From positions 14,923,001 through 14,987,000 of the forward strand of contig OY756961.1 of the NCBI GenBank assembly GCA_963580455.1: a DNA stretch of 64,000 nucleotides. The letters run 5' to 3'. The DNA comes from Euonymus europaeus (taxonomy: Eukaryota > Streptophyta > Magnoliopsida > Celastrales > Celastraceae). Positions 36,695 through 50,767 of this stretch are shown here, in pieces; positions within the stretch are counted from its first letter, which is position 1; each line of letters opens with the position of its first letter. Under the pieces are notes generated by a model. That model saw nothing but the letters and a program-made list of their open reading frames with translations, made no database searches and was not told the DNA's origin. The translations under genes were made by a program, and so were the position numbers.

Positions 36695-39600
36695 ATGGAC
36701 AAAACCGTTAAAAGCTCCTCCATAGAATGAGTTGAGCAACTTCGGACCATCAAAGTTGCCCGGTGTACACGTTTTATTGTTCTTATATGTCAAATTTTAT
36801 GAGTATAATCTTCATAGATTATTTCGATGCCAAAACAACAACTTTCTATGACAAATAGACAAAACCGTTAAAAGCTTCTCCATAGAGAGAGTTGAGCAAC
36901 TTCGGACCATCAAAATTGCTCTATGTATACTTTTTATTGTTCTTTCTTGTCAAATTTTATGAGTATAAGCTTCCTACATTATTTCGATGCCAAAACAACA
37001 ACTTTCTATGACAAATGGACAAAACCATTAAAAGCTCCTCCATAGAGAGTGTTGAGCGACTTCGGACCTTCAAAATTGCTCAGTGTACAATTTTTATTGT
37101 TCTTATATGTCAAATTTTATGAGTATAAGCTTCATAGATTATTTCGATGCCAAAACACCAACTTACTATGACAAATGGACAAAACCGTTAAAATCTCCTC
37201 CATAGAGAGAGTTGAGCAACTTCGGACTATCAAAGTTGCTCGGTGTACAATTTTTATTGTTCTCATATGTCAAATTTTACGAGTATAAGCTTCATAGATT
37301 ATTTCGATGCCAAAACACCAACTTACTATGACAAATGGACAAAACCGTTAAAATCTCCTCCATAGAGAGAGTTGAGCAACTTCGGACCATCAAAGCTGCT
37401 CGGTGTACACTTTTTATTGTTCTTATATGTCAAATTTTATGAGTATAAGCTTCATAGATTATTTCGATGCCAAAACACCAACTTTCTATGACAAATGGAC
37501 AAAATCGTTAAAAGCTCCTCCATAGAGAGAGTTGAGCAACTTCGGAGCATCAAAATTGCTCTATGTATACTTTTTATTGTTCTTCTATGTCAAATTTTAC
37601 GAGTATGAGCTTCCTAGATTATTTCGATGCCAAAACACCAACTTTCTATGACAAATGGACAAAGCCGTTAAAAGCTCCTCCATAGAGAGTGTTGAGCGAC
37701 TTCGGAATTTCAAAGTTGCTCGGAGTACAATTTTTGTTGTTCTTTAATGTCAAATTTTACGAGTATAAGCTTCCTACATTATTTCGATGCCAAAACACCA
37801 ACTTTCTATGACAAATGGACGAAACCGTTAAAAGCTCCTCCATAGAGAGAGTTGAGCAACTTCGGACCATCAAAGTTGCTCGGTGTACAATTTTTATTGT
37901 TCTCATATGTCAAATTTTTTGAGTATAAGCTTCATAGATTATTTCGATGACAAAACACCAACTTTCTATGACAAATGGACAAAACCGTTAAGAGCTCCTC
38001 CATAGAGAGAGTTGAGCAACTTCAGACTATCAAAGTTGCTCGAGATAGACATTTTATTGTTCTTCTATGTCAAATTTTTGGAGTTTAAGCTTCGTAGATT
38101 ATTTCGATGCCAAAACACCAACTTTCTATGACAAATGGACAAAACCGTTAAAAGCTCCTTCATAGAGAGTGTTGAGCGACTTCAGACCATCAAAGTTGCT
38201 CGGTGTACAATTTTTATTGTTCTTATATGTCAAACTTTTTTAGTATAAGCTTCCTAGATTATTTCGATGCCAAAACACCAACTTACTATGACAAATGGAC
38301 AAAACCGTTAAAATCTCCTCCATAGAGAGAGTTGAGCAACTTCGGACCATCAAAGTTGCTCGGTGTACACTTTTTATTGTTCTTATATGTCAAATTTTAT
38401 GAGTATAAGCTTCATAGATTATTTCGATGACAAAACACCAACTTTCTATGACAAATGGATGAACCGTTAAAAGCTCCTCCATAGAGAGATTTGAGCAACT
38501 TCGGACCATCAAAATTGCTCTATGTATACTTTTTATTGTTCTTCTATGTCAAATTCTACGGGTATGAGCTTCCTAGATTATTTCGATGCCAAAACACCAA
38601 CTTTCTATGACAAATGGACAAAGCCGTTAAAAGCTCCTCCATAGAGAGTGTTGAGCGACTTCGGAATTTCAAAGTTGCTCGGTGTACAATTTTTGTTGTT
38701 CTTTAATGTCAAATTTTACGAGTATAAGCTTCATAGATTATTTCGATGCCAAAACACCAACTTTCTTTGACAAATGGACAAAACCGTCAGAAGCTTCTCC
38801 ATAGAGACAGTTGAGCAACATCGGATTATCAAAGTTGCTCGGGATAGACTTTTTATTGTTCTTCTATGTCAAATTTTACGAGTATAAGCTTCCTACATTA
38901 TTTCGATGCCAAAACACCAACTTTCTATGACAAATGGACGAAACCGTTAAAAGCTCCTTCATAGAGAGTGTTGAGCGACTTCAGACCATCAAAGTTGCTC
39001 GGTGTACAATTTTTATTGTTCTTATATGTCAAACTTTTTTAGTATAAGCTTCCTAGATTATTTCGATGCCAAAACACCAACTTACTATGACAAATGGACA
39101 AAACCGTTAAAATCTCCTCCATAGAGAGAGTTGAGCAACTTCGGACCATCAAAGTTGCTCGGTGTACACTTTTTATTGTTCTTATATGTCAAATTTTATG
39201 ATTATAAGCTTCATAGATTATTTCGATGCCAAAACACCAACTTTCTATGACAAATGGATGAACCGTTAAAAGCTCCTCCATAGAGAGATTTGAGCAACTT
39301 CGGACCATCAAAATTGCTCTATGTATACTTTTTATTGTTCTTCTATGTCAAATTCTACGAGTATAAGCTTCCTAGATTATTTCGATGCCAAAACACCAAC
39401 TTTCTATGACAAATGGACAAAACCGTTAAAAGCTCCTCCATAGAGAGTGTTGAGCGACTTCGGACCATCAAAGTTGTTCGGTGTAAATTTTTTATTATTC
39501 TTATATGTCAAATTTTACTAGTATAAGCTTCCTAGATTATTTCGATGCCAAAACACCAACTTTCTATGACAAATCGACAAAACCGTTAAAATCCCCTCCA

Positions 39601-41812
39601 TAGTGAGAGTTGAGCAACTTCGGACCATCAAAATTGCTCTTTGTACAATTTTTATTGTTCTTATATGTCAAATTTTACGAGTATAAGCTTCAGAGATTAT
39701 TTCGATGCTAAAACAACAACTTTCTATGACAAATGGACAAAACCGTTAAAAGCTCCTCCATAGAATGAGTTGAGCAACTTCGGACCATCAAAGTTGCCCG
39801 GTGTACACGTTTTATTGTTCTTATATGTCAAATTTTATGAGTATAATCTTCATAGATTATTTCGATGCCAAAACACCAACTTTCTATGACAAATGGACAA
39901 AACCATTAAAAGCTCCTCCATAGAGAGAGTTGAGCAACTTCGGACCATCAAAATTGCTCTATGTATACTTTTTATTGTTCTTTCTTGTCAAATTTTATGA
40001 GTATAAGCTTCCTACATTATTTCGATGCCAAAACAACAACTTTCTATGACAAATGGACAAAACCATTAAAAGCTCCTCCATAGAGAGTGTTGAGCGACTT
40101 CGGACCTTCAAAATTGCTTAGTGTACAATTTTTATTGTTCTTATATGTCAAATTTTATGAGTATAAGCTTCATAGATTATTTCGATGCCAAAACACCAAC
40201 TTTCTATGACAAATGGACGAAATCGTTAAAAGCTTCTCCATAAAGAGAGTTGAGCAACTTCGGACCATCAAAATTGCTCTATGTATACTTTTTATTGTTC
40301 TTCTATGTCAAATTTTACGAGTATAAGCTTCCTACATTATTTCGACGCCAAAACAACAACTTTCTATGACAAATGGACAAAACCAATAAAAGCTCCTCCA
40401 TAGAGAGTGTTGAGCGACTTCGGACCTTCAAAATTGCTCAGTGTACAATTTTTATTGTTCTTATATGTCAAATTTTATGAGTATAAGCTTCATAGATTAT
40501 TTCGATGCCAAAACACCAACTTACTATGACAAATGGACAAAACCGTTAAAATCTCCTCCATAGAGAGAGTTGAGCAACTTCGGACCATCAAAGTTGCTCG
40601 TTGTACACTTTTTATTGTTCTTATATGTCAAATTTTATGAGTATAAGCTTCATAGATTATTTCGATGCCAAAACACCAACTTTCTATGACAAATGGACAA
40701 AATCGTTAAAAGCTCCTCCATAGAGAGAGTTGAGCAACTTCGGAGCATCAAAATTGCTCTATGTATACTTTTTATTGTTCTTCTATGTCAAATTTTACGA
40801 GTATGAGCTTCCTAGATTATTTCGATGCCAAAACACCAACTTTCTATGACAAATGGACAAAGCCGTTAAAAGCTCCTCCATAGAGAGTGTTGAGCGACTT
40901 CGGAATTTCAAAGTTGCTCGGTGTACAATTTTTGTTGTTCTTTAATGTCAAATTTTACGAGTATAAGCTTCATAGACTATTTCGATGCCAAAACACCAAC
41001 TTTCTTTGACAAATGGACAAAACCGTCAGAAGCTTCTCCATAGAGACAGTTGAGCAACATCGGATTATCAAAGTTGCTCGGGATAGACTTTTTATTGTTC
41101 TTCTATGTCAAATTTTACGAGTATAAGCTTCCTACATTATTTCGATGCCAAAACACCAACTTTCTATGACAAATGGACGAAACCGTTAAAAGCTCCTCCA
41201 TAGAGAGAGTTGAGCAACTTCGGACCATCAAAGTTGCTCGGTGTACAATTTTTATTGTTCTCATATGTCAAATTTTTTGAGTATAAGCTTCATAGATTAT
41301 TTCGATGACAAAACACCAACTTTCTATGACAAATGGACAAAACCGTTAAGAGCTCCTCCATAGAGAGAGTTGAGCAACTTCAGACTATCAAAGTTGCTCG
41401 AGATAGACATTTTATTGTTCTTCTATGTCAAATTTTTGGAGTTTAAGCTTCGTAGATTATTTCGATGCCAAAACACCAACTTTCTATGACAAATGGACAA
41501 AACCGTTAAAAGCTCCTTCATAGAGAGTGTTGAGCGACTTCAGACCATCAAAGTTGCTCGGTGTACAATTTTTATTGTTCTTATATGTCAAACTTTTTTA
41601 GTATAAGCTTCCTAGATTATTTCGATGCCAAAACACCAACTTACTATGACAAATGGACAAAACCGTTAAAATCTCCTCCATAGAGAGAGTTGAGCAACTT
41701 CGGACCATCAAAGTTGCTCGGTGTACACTTTTTATTGTTCTTATATGTCAAATTTTATGAGTATAAGCTTCATAGATTATTTCGATGCCAAAACACCAAC
41801 TTTCTATGACAA
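36555..41812 (+). repeat. Transition array into the right-hand HOR
   Basis: About 33 monomers, in which the units that later form the regular right-hand HOR appear in partly different orders. ATGGATGAACCG tag monomers start at about 38,455 and 39,254 (about 799 bp apart), and the next at 41,813 (2,559 bp on). No gene or mobile element was seen. Confidence 0.85.
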
Positions 41813-44800
41813 ATGGATGAACCGTCAAAAGCTCCTCCATAGAGAGATTTGAGCAACTTCGGACCATCAAAATTGCTCTATGTATACTTTTTATTGTTCT
41901 TCTATGTCAAATTCTACGAGTATAAGCTTCCTAGATTATTTCGATGCCAAAACACCAACTTTCTATGACAAATGGACAAAACCGTTAAAAGCTCCTCCAT
42001 AGAGAGTGTTGAGCGACTTCGGACCATCAAAGTTGTTCGGTGTAAATTTTTTATTATTCTTATATGTCAAATTTTACTAGTATAAGCTTCCTAGATTATT
42101 TCGATGCCAAAACACCAACTTTCTATGACAAATCGACAAAACCGTTAAAATCCCCTCCATAGTGAGAGTTGAGCAACTTCGGACCATCAAAATTGCTCTT
42201 TGTACAATTTTTATTGTTCTTATATGTCAAATTTTACGAGTATAAGCTTCAGAGATTATTTCGATGCTAAAACAACAACTTTCTATGACAAATGGACAAA
42301 ACCGTTAAAAGCTCCTCCATAGAATGAGTTGAGCAACTTCGGACCATCAAAGTTGCCCGGTGTACACGTTTTATTGTTCTTATATGTCAAATTTTATGAG
42401 TATAATCTTCATAGATTATTTCGATGCCAAAACACCAACTTTCTATGACAAATGGACAAAACCATTAAAAGCTCCTCCATAGAGAGAGTTGAGCAACTTC
42501 GGACCATCAAAATTGCTCTATGTATACTTTTTATTGTTCTTTCTTGTCAAATTTTATGAGTATAAGCTTCCTACATTATTTCGATGCCAAAACAACAACT
42601 TTCTATGACAAATGGACAAAACCATTAAAAGCTCCTCCATAGAGAGTGTTGAGCGACTTCGGACCTTCAAAATTGCTCAGTGTACAATTTTTATTGTTCT
42701 TATATGTCAAATTTTATGAGTATAAGCTTCATAGATTATTTCGATGCCAAAACACCAACTTTCTATGACAAATGGACGAAATCGTTAAAAGCTTCTCCAT
42801 AAAGAGAGTTGAGCAACTTCGGACCATCAAAATTGCTCTATGTATACTTTTTATTGTTCTTCTATGTCAAATTTTACGAGTATAAGCTTCCTACATTATT
42901 TCGACGCCAAAACAACAACTTTCTATGACAAATGGACAAAACCAATAAAAGCTCCTCCATAGAGAGTGTTGAGCGACTTCGGACCTTCAAAATTGCTCAG
43001 TGTACAATTTTTATTGTTCTTATATGTCAAATTTTATGAGTATAAGCTTCATAGATTATTTCGATGCCAAAACACCAACTTACTATGACAAATGGACAAA
43101 ACCGTTAAAATCTCCTCCATAGAGAGAGTTGAGCAACTTCGGACCATCAAAGTTGCTCGTTGTACACTTTTTATTGTTCTTATATGTCAAATTTTATGAG
43201 TATAAGCTTCATAGATTATTTCGATGCCAAAACACCAACTTTCTATGACAAATGGACAAAATCGTTAAAAGCTCCTCCATAGAGAGAGTTGAGCAACTTC
43301 GGAGCATCAAAATTGCTCTATGTATACTTTTTATTGTTCTTCTATGTCAAATTTTACGAGTATGAGCTTCCTAGATTATTTCGATGCCAAAACACCAACT
43401 TTCTATGACAAATGGACAAAGCCGTTAAAAGCTCCTCCATAGAGAGTGTTGAGCGACTTCGGAATTTCAAAGTTGCTCGGTGTACAATTTTTGTTGTTCT
43501 TTAATGTCAAATTTTACGAGTATAAGCTTCATAGACTATTTCGATGCCAAAACACCAACTTTCTTTGACAAATGGACAAAACCGTCAGAAGCTTCTCCAT
43601 AGAGACAGTTGAGCAACATCGGATTATCAAAGTTGCTCGGGATAGACTTTTTATTGTTCTTCTATGTCAAATTTTACGAGTATAAGCTTCCTACATTATT
43701 TCGATGCCAAAACACCAACTTTCTATGACAAATGGACGAAACCGTTAAAAGCTCCTCCATAGAGAGAGTTGAGCAACTTCGGACCATCAAAGTTGCTCGG
43801 TGTACAATTTTTATTGTTCTCATATGTCAAATTTTTTGAGTATAAGCTTCATAGATTATTTCGATGACAAAACACCAACTTTCTATGACAAATGGACAAA
43901 ACCGTTAAGAGCTCCTCCATAGAGAGAGTTGAGCAACTTCAGACTATCAAAGTTGCTCGAGATAGACATTTTATTGTTCTTCTATGTCAAATTTTTGGAG
44001 TTTAAGCTTCGTAGATTATTTCGATGCCAAAACACCAACTTTCTATGACAAATGGACAAAACCGTTAAAAGCTCCTTCATAGAGAGTGTTGAGCGACTTC
44101 AGACCATCAAAGTTGCTCGGTGTACAATTTTTATTGTTCTTATATGTCAAACTTTTTTAGTATAAGCTTCCTAGATTATTTCGATGCCAAAACACCAACT
44201 TACTATGACAAATGGACAAAACCGTTAAAATCTCCTCCATAGAGAGAGTTGAGCAACTTCGGACCATCAAAGTTGCTCGGTGTACACTTTTTATTGTTCT
44301 TATATGTCAAATTTTATGAGTATAAGCTTCATAGATTATTTCGATGCCAAAACACCAACTTTCTATGACAAATGGATGAACCGTTAAAAGCTCCTCCATA
44401 GAGAGATTTGAGCAACTTCGGACCATCAAAATTGCTCTATGTATACTTATTATTGTTCTTCTATGTCAAATTCTACGGGTATGAGCTTCCTAGATTATTT
44501 CGATGCCAAAACACCAACTTTCTATGACAAATGGACAAAGCCGTTAAAAGCTCCTCCATAGAGAGTGTTGAGCGACTTCGGAATTTCAAAGTTGCTCGGT
44601 GTACAATTTTTGTTGTTCTTTAATGTCAAATTTTACGAGTATAAGCTTCATAGATTATTTCGATGCCAAAACACCAACTTTCTTTGACAAATGGACAAAA
44701 CCGTCAGAAGCTTCTCCATAGAGACAGTTGAGCAACATCGGATTATCAAAGTTGCTCGGGATAGACTTTTTATTGTTCTTCTATGTCAAATTTTACGAGT

Positions 44801-47800
44801 ATAAGCTTCCTACATTATTTCGATGCCAAAACACCAACTTTCTATGACAAATGGACGAAACCGTTAAAAGCTCCTCCATAGAGAGAGTTGAGCAACTTCG
44901 GACCATCAAAGTTGCTCGGTGTACAATTTTTATTGTTCTCATATGTCAAATTTTTTGAGTATAAGCTTCATAGATTATTTCGATGACAAAACACCAACTT
45001 TCTATGACAAATGGACAAAACCGTTAAGAGCTCCTCCATAGAGAGAGTTGAGCAACTTCAGACTATCAAAGTTGCTCGAGATAGACATTTTATTGTTCTT
45101 CTATGTCAAATTTTTCGAGTTTAAGCTTCGTAGATTATTTCGATGCCAAAACACCAACTTTCTATGACAAATGGACAAAACCGTTAAAAGCTCCTTCATA
45201 GAGAGTGTTGAGCGACTTCAGACCATCAAAGTTGCTCGGTGTACAATTTTTATTGTTCTTATATGTCAAACTTTTTTAGTATAAGCTTCCTAGATTATTT
45301 CGATGCCAAAACACCAACTTACTATGACAAATGGACAAAACCGTTAAAATCTCCTCCATAGAGAGAGTTGAGCAACTTCGGACCATCAAAGTTGCTCGGT
45401 GTACACTTTTTATTGTTCTTATATGTCAAATTTTATGAGTATAAGCTTCATAGATTATTTCGATGCCAAAACACCAACTTTCTATGACAAATGGATGAAC
45501 CGTTAAAAGCTCCTCCATAGAGAGATTTGAGCAACTTCGGACCATCAAAATTGCTCTATGTATACTTTTTATTGTTCTTCTATGTCAAATTCTACGGGTA
45601 TGAGCTTCCTAGATTATTTCGATGCCAAAACACCAACTTTCTATGACAAATGGACAAAGCCGTTAAAAGCTCCTCCATAGAGAGTGTTGAGCGACTTCGG
45701 AATTTCAAAGTTGCTCGGTGTACAATTTTTGTTGTTCTTTAATGTCAAATTTTACGAGTATAAGCTTCATAGATTATTTCGATGCCAAAACACCAACTTT
45801 CTTTGACAAATGGACAAAACCGTTAAAATCCCCTCCATAGTGAGAGTTGAGCAACTTCGGACCATCAAAATTGCTCTTTGTACAATTTTTATTGTTCTTA
45901 TATGTCAAATTTTACGAGTATAAGCTTCAGAGATTATTTCGATGCTAAAACAACAACTTTCTATGACAAATGGACAAAACCGTTAAAAGCTCCTCCATAG
46001 AATGAGTTGAGCAACTTCGGACCATCAAAGTTGCCCGGTGTACACGTTTTATTGTTCTTATATGTCAAATTTTATGAGTATAATCTTCATAGATTATTTC
46101 GATGCCAAAACACCAACTTTCTATGACAAATGGACAAAACCATTAAAAGCTCCTCCATAGAGAGAGTTGAGCAACTTCGGACCATCAAAATTGCTCTATG
46201 TATACTTTTTATTGTTCTTTCTTGTCAAATTTTATGAGTATAAGCTTCCTACATTATTTCGATGCCAAAACAACAACTTTCTATGACAAATGGACAAAAC
46301 CATTAAAAGCTCCTCCATAGAGAGTGTTGAGCGACTTCGGACCTTCAAAATTGCTCAGTGTACAATTTTTATTGTTCTTATATGTCAAATTTTATGAGTA
46401 TAAGCTTCATAGATTATTTCGATGCCAAAACACCAACTTTCTATGACAAATGGACGAAATCGTTAAAAGCTTCTCCATAGAGAGAGTTGAGCAACTTCGG
46501 ACCATCAAAATTGCTCTATGTATACTTTTTATTGTTCTTCTATGTCAAATTTTACGAGTATAAGCTTCATACATTATTTCGACGCCAAAACAACAACTTT
46601 CTATGACAAATGGACAAAACCAATAAAAGCTCCTCCATAGAGAGTGTTGAGCGACTTCGGACCTTCAAAATTGCTCAGTGTACAATTTTTATTGTTCTTA
46701 TATGTCAAATTTTATGACTATAAGCTTCATAGATTATTTCGATGCCAAAACACCAACTTACTATGACAAATGGACAAAACCGTTAAAATCTCTTCCATAG
46801 AGAGAGTTTAGCAACTTCGGGCCATCAAAGTTGCTCGTTGTACACTTTTTATTGTTCTTATATGTCAAATTTTATGATTATAAGCTTCATAGATTATTTC
46901 GATGACAAAACACCAACTTTCTATGACAAATGGACAAAATCGTTAAAAGCTCCTCCATAGAGAGAGTTGAGCAACTTCGGACTATCAAAGTTGCTCGAGA
47001 TAGACATTTTATTGTTCTTCTATGTCAAATTTTTCGAGTTTAAGCTTCGTAGATTATTTCGATGCCAAAACACCAACTTTCTATGACAAATGGACAAAAC
47101 CGTTAAAAGCTCCTTCATAGAGAGTGTTGAGCGACTTCAGACCATCAAAGTTGCTCGGTGTACAATTTTTATTGTTCTTATATGTCAAACTTTTTTAGTA
47201 TAAGCTTCCTAGATTATTTCGATGCCAAAACACCAACTTACTATGACAAATGGACAAAACCGTTAAAATCTCCTCCATAGAGAGAGTTGAGCAACTTCGG
47301 ACCATCAAAGTTGCTCGGTGTACACTTTTTATTGTTCTTATATGTCAAATTTTATGATTATAAGCTTCATAGATTATTTCGATGCCAAAACACCAACTTT
47401 CTATGACAAATGGATGAACCGTTAAAAGCTCCTCCATAGAGAGATTTGAGCAACTTCGGACCATCAAAATTGCTCTATGTATACTTTTTATTGTTCTTCT
47501 ATGTCAAATTCTACGAGTATAAGCTTCCTAGATTATTTCGATGCCAAAACACCAACTTTCTATGACAAATGGACAAAACCGTTAAAAGCTCCTCCATAGA
47601 GAGTGTTGAGCGACTTCGGACCATCAAAGTTGTTCGGTGTAAATTTTTTATTATTCTTATATGTCAAATTTTACTAGTATAAGCTTCCTAGATTATTTCG
47701 ATGCCAAAACACCAACTTTCTATGACAAATCGACAAAACTGTTAAAATCCCCTCCATAGTGAGAGTTGAGCAACTTCGGACCATCAAAATTGCTCTTTGT

Positions 47801-49930
47801 ACAATTTTTATTGTTCTTATATGTCAAATTTTACGAGTATAAGCTTCAGAGATTATTTCGATGCTAAAACAACAACTTTCTATGACAAATGGACAAAACC
47901 GTTAAAAGCTCCTCCATAGAATGAGTTGAGCAACTTCGGACCATCAAAGTTGCCCGGTGTACACGTTTTATTGTTCTTATATGTCAAATTTTATGAGTAT
48001 AATCTTCATAGATTATTTCGATGCCAAAACACCAACTTTCTATGACAAATGGACAAAACCATTAAAAGCTCCTCCATAGAGAGAGTTGAGCAACTTCGGA
48101 CCATCAAAATTGCTCTATGTATACTTTTTATTGTTCTTTCTTGTCAAATTTTATGAGTATAAGCTTCCTACATTATTTCGATGCCAAAACAACAACTTTC
48201 TATGACAAATGGACAAAACCATTAAAAGCTCCTCCATAGAGAGTGTTGAGCGACTTCGGACTTTCAAAATTGCTCAGTGTACAATTTTTATTGTTCTTAT
48301 ATGTCAAATTTTATGAGTATAAGCTTCATAGATTATTTCGATGCCAAAACACCAACTTTCTATGACAAATGGACGAAATCGTTAAAAGCTTCTCCATAAA
48401 GAGAGTTGAGCAACTTCGGACCATCAAAATTGCTCTATGTATACTTTTTATTGTTCTTCTATGTCAAATTTTACGAGTATAAGCTTCCTACATTATTTCG
48501 ACGCCAAAACAACAACTTTCTATGACAAATGGACAAAACCAATAAAAGCTCCTCCATAGAGAGTGTTGAGCGACTTCGGACCTTCAAAATTGCTCAGTGT
48601 ACAATTTTTATTGTTCTTATATGTCAAATTTTATGAGTATAAGCTTCATAGATTATTTCGATGCCAAAACACCAACTTACTATGACAAATGGACAAAACC
48701 GTTAAAATCTCCTCCATAGAGAGAGTTGAGCAACTTCGGACCATCAAAGTTGCTCGTTGTACACTTTTTATTGTTCTTATATGTCAAATTTTATGAGTAT
48801 AAGCTTCATAGATTATTTCGATGCCAAAACACCAACTTTCTATGACAAATGGACAAAATCGTTAAAAGCTCCTCCATAGAGAGAGTTGAGCAACTTCGGA
48901 GCATCAAAATTGCTCTATGTATACTTTTTATTGTTCTTCTATGTCAAATTTTACGAGTATGAGCTTCCTAGATTATTTCGATGCCAAAACACCAACTTTC
49001 TATGACAAATGGACAAAGCCGTTAAAAGCTCCTCCATAGAGAGTGTTGAGCGACTTCGGAATTTCAAAGTTGCTCGGTGTACAATTTTTGTTGTTCTTTA
49101 ATGTCAAATTTTACGAGTATAAGCTTCATAGACTATTTCGATGCCAAAACACCAACTTTCTTTGACAAATGGACAAAACCGTCAGAAGCTTCTCCATAGA
49201 GACAGTTGAGCAACATCGGATTATCAAAGTTGCTCGGGATAGACTTTTTATTGTTCTTCTATGTCAAATTTTACGAGTATAAGCTTCCTACATTATTTCG
49301 ATGCCAAAACACCAACTTTCTATGACAAATGGACGAAACCGTTAAAAGCTCCTCCATAGAGAGAGTTGAGCAACTTCGGACCATCAAAGTTGCTCGGTGT
49401 ACAATTTTTATTGTTCTCATATGTCAAATTTTTTGAGTATAAGCTTCATAGATTATTTCGATGACAAAACACCAACTTTCTATGACAAATGGACAAAACC
49501 GTTAAGAGCTCCTCCATAGAGAGAGTTGAGCAACTTCAGACTATCAAAGTTGCTCGAGATAGACATTTTATTGTTCTTCTATGTCAAATTTTTGGAGTTT
49601 AAGCTTCGTAGATTATTTCGATGCCAAAACACCAACTTTCTATGACAAATGGACAAAACCGTTAAAAGCTCCTTCATAGAGAGTGTTGAGCGACTTCAGA
49701 CCATCAAAGTTGCTCGGTGTATAATTTTTATTGTTCTTATATGTCAAACTTTTTTAGTATAAGCTTCCTAGATTATTTCGATGCCAAAACACCAACTTAC
49801 TATGACAAATGGACAAAACCGTTAAAATCTCCTCCATAGAGAGAGTTGAGCAACTTCGGACCATCAAAGTTGCTCGGTGTACACTTTTTATTGTTCTTAT
49901 ATGTCAAATTTTATGAGTATAAGCTTCATA
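41813..49930 (+). repeat. 87-monomer super-repeat, copy 1 (matched part)
   Basis: Matches 55,723-64,000. The offset is 13,910 bases up to about 47,400 and 14,070 afterwards, because one monomer is inserted in the second copy. Both contain tag monomers at +0, +2,559 and +3,678, and the same abnormal junction in which the CTTTGACAAATGG unit runs into CCGTTAAAAT.CCCTCC (45,801 and 59,711). The offset equals 87 x 160 minus 10, matching the ten one-base-deleted tag monomers in the interval. Confidence 0.92.
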
Positions 49931-50767
49931 GATTATTTCGATGCCAAAACACCAACTTTCTATGACAAATGGATGAACCGTTAAAAGCTCCTCCATAGAG
50001 AGATTTGAGCAACTTCGGACCATCAAAATTGCTCTATGTATACTTTTTATTGTTCTTCTATGTCAAATTCTACGGGTATGAGCTTCCTAGATTATTTCGA
50101 TGCCAAAACACCAACTTTCTATGACAAATGGACAAAGCCGTTAAAAGCTCCTCCATAGAGAGTGTTGAGCGACTTCGGAATTTCAAAGTTGCTCGGTGTA
50201 CAATTTTTGTTGTTCTTTAATATCAAATTTTACGAGTATAAGCTTCATAGATTATTTCGATGCCAAAACACCAACTTTCTTTGACAAATGGACAAAACCG
50301 TCAGAAGCTTCTCCATAGAGACAGTTGAGCAACATCGGATTATCAAAGTTGCTCGGGATAGACTTTTTATTGTTCTTCTATGTCAAATTTTACGAGTATA
50401 AGCTTCCTACATTATTTCGATGCCAAAACACCAACTTTCTATGACAAATGGACGAAACCGTTAAAAGCTCCTTCATAGAGAGTGTTGAGCGACTTCAGAC
50501 CATCAAAGTTGCTCGGTGTACAATTTTTATTGTTCTTATATGTCAAACTTTTTTAGTATAAGCTTCCTAGATTATTTCGATGCCAAAACACCAACTTACT
50601 ATGACAAATGGACAAAACCGTTAAAATCTCCTCCATAGAGAGAGTTGAGCAACTTCGGACCATCAAAGTTGCTCGGTGTACACTTTTTATTGTTCTTATA
50701 TGTCAAATTTTATGATTATAAGCTTCATAGATTATTTCGATGCCAAAACACCAACTTTCTATGACAA
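47410..50767 (+). repeat. 21-monomer HOR (3,358 bp), copy 1
   Basis: Bounded by ATGGATGAACCG tags of the type followed by TACGAGTATAAGC and then GTTGTTCGGTGTAAATTTTTT. It divides into a 2,559-bp (16-monomer) part and a 799-bp (5-monomer) part at the second tag type (TACGGGTATGAGC) at 49,969. The next copy follows directly. Confidence 0.9.
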
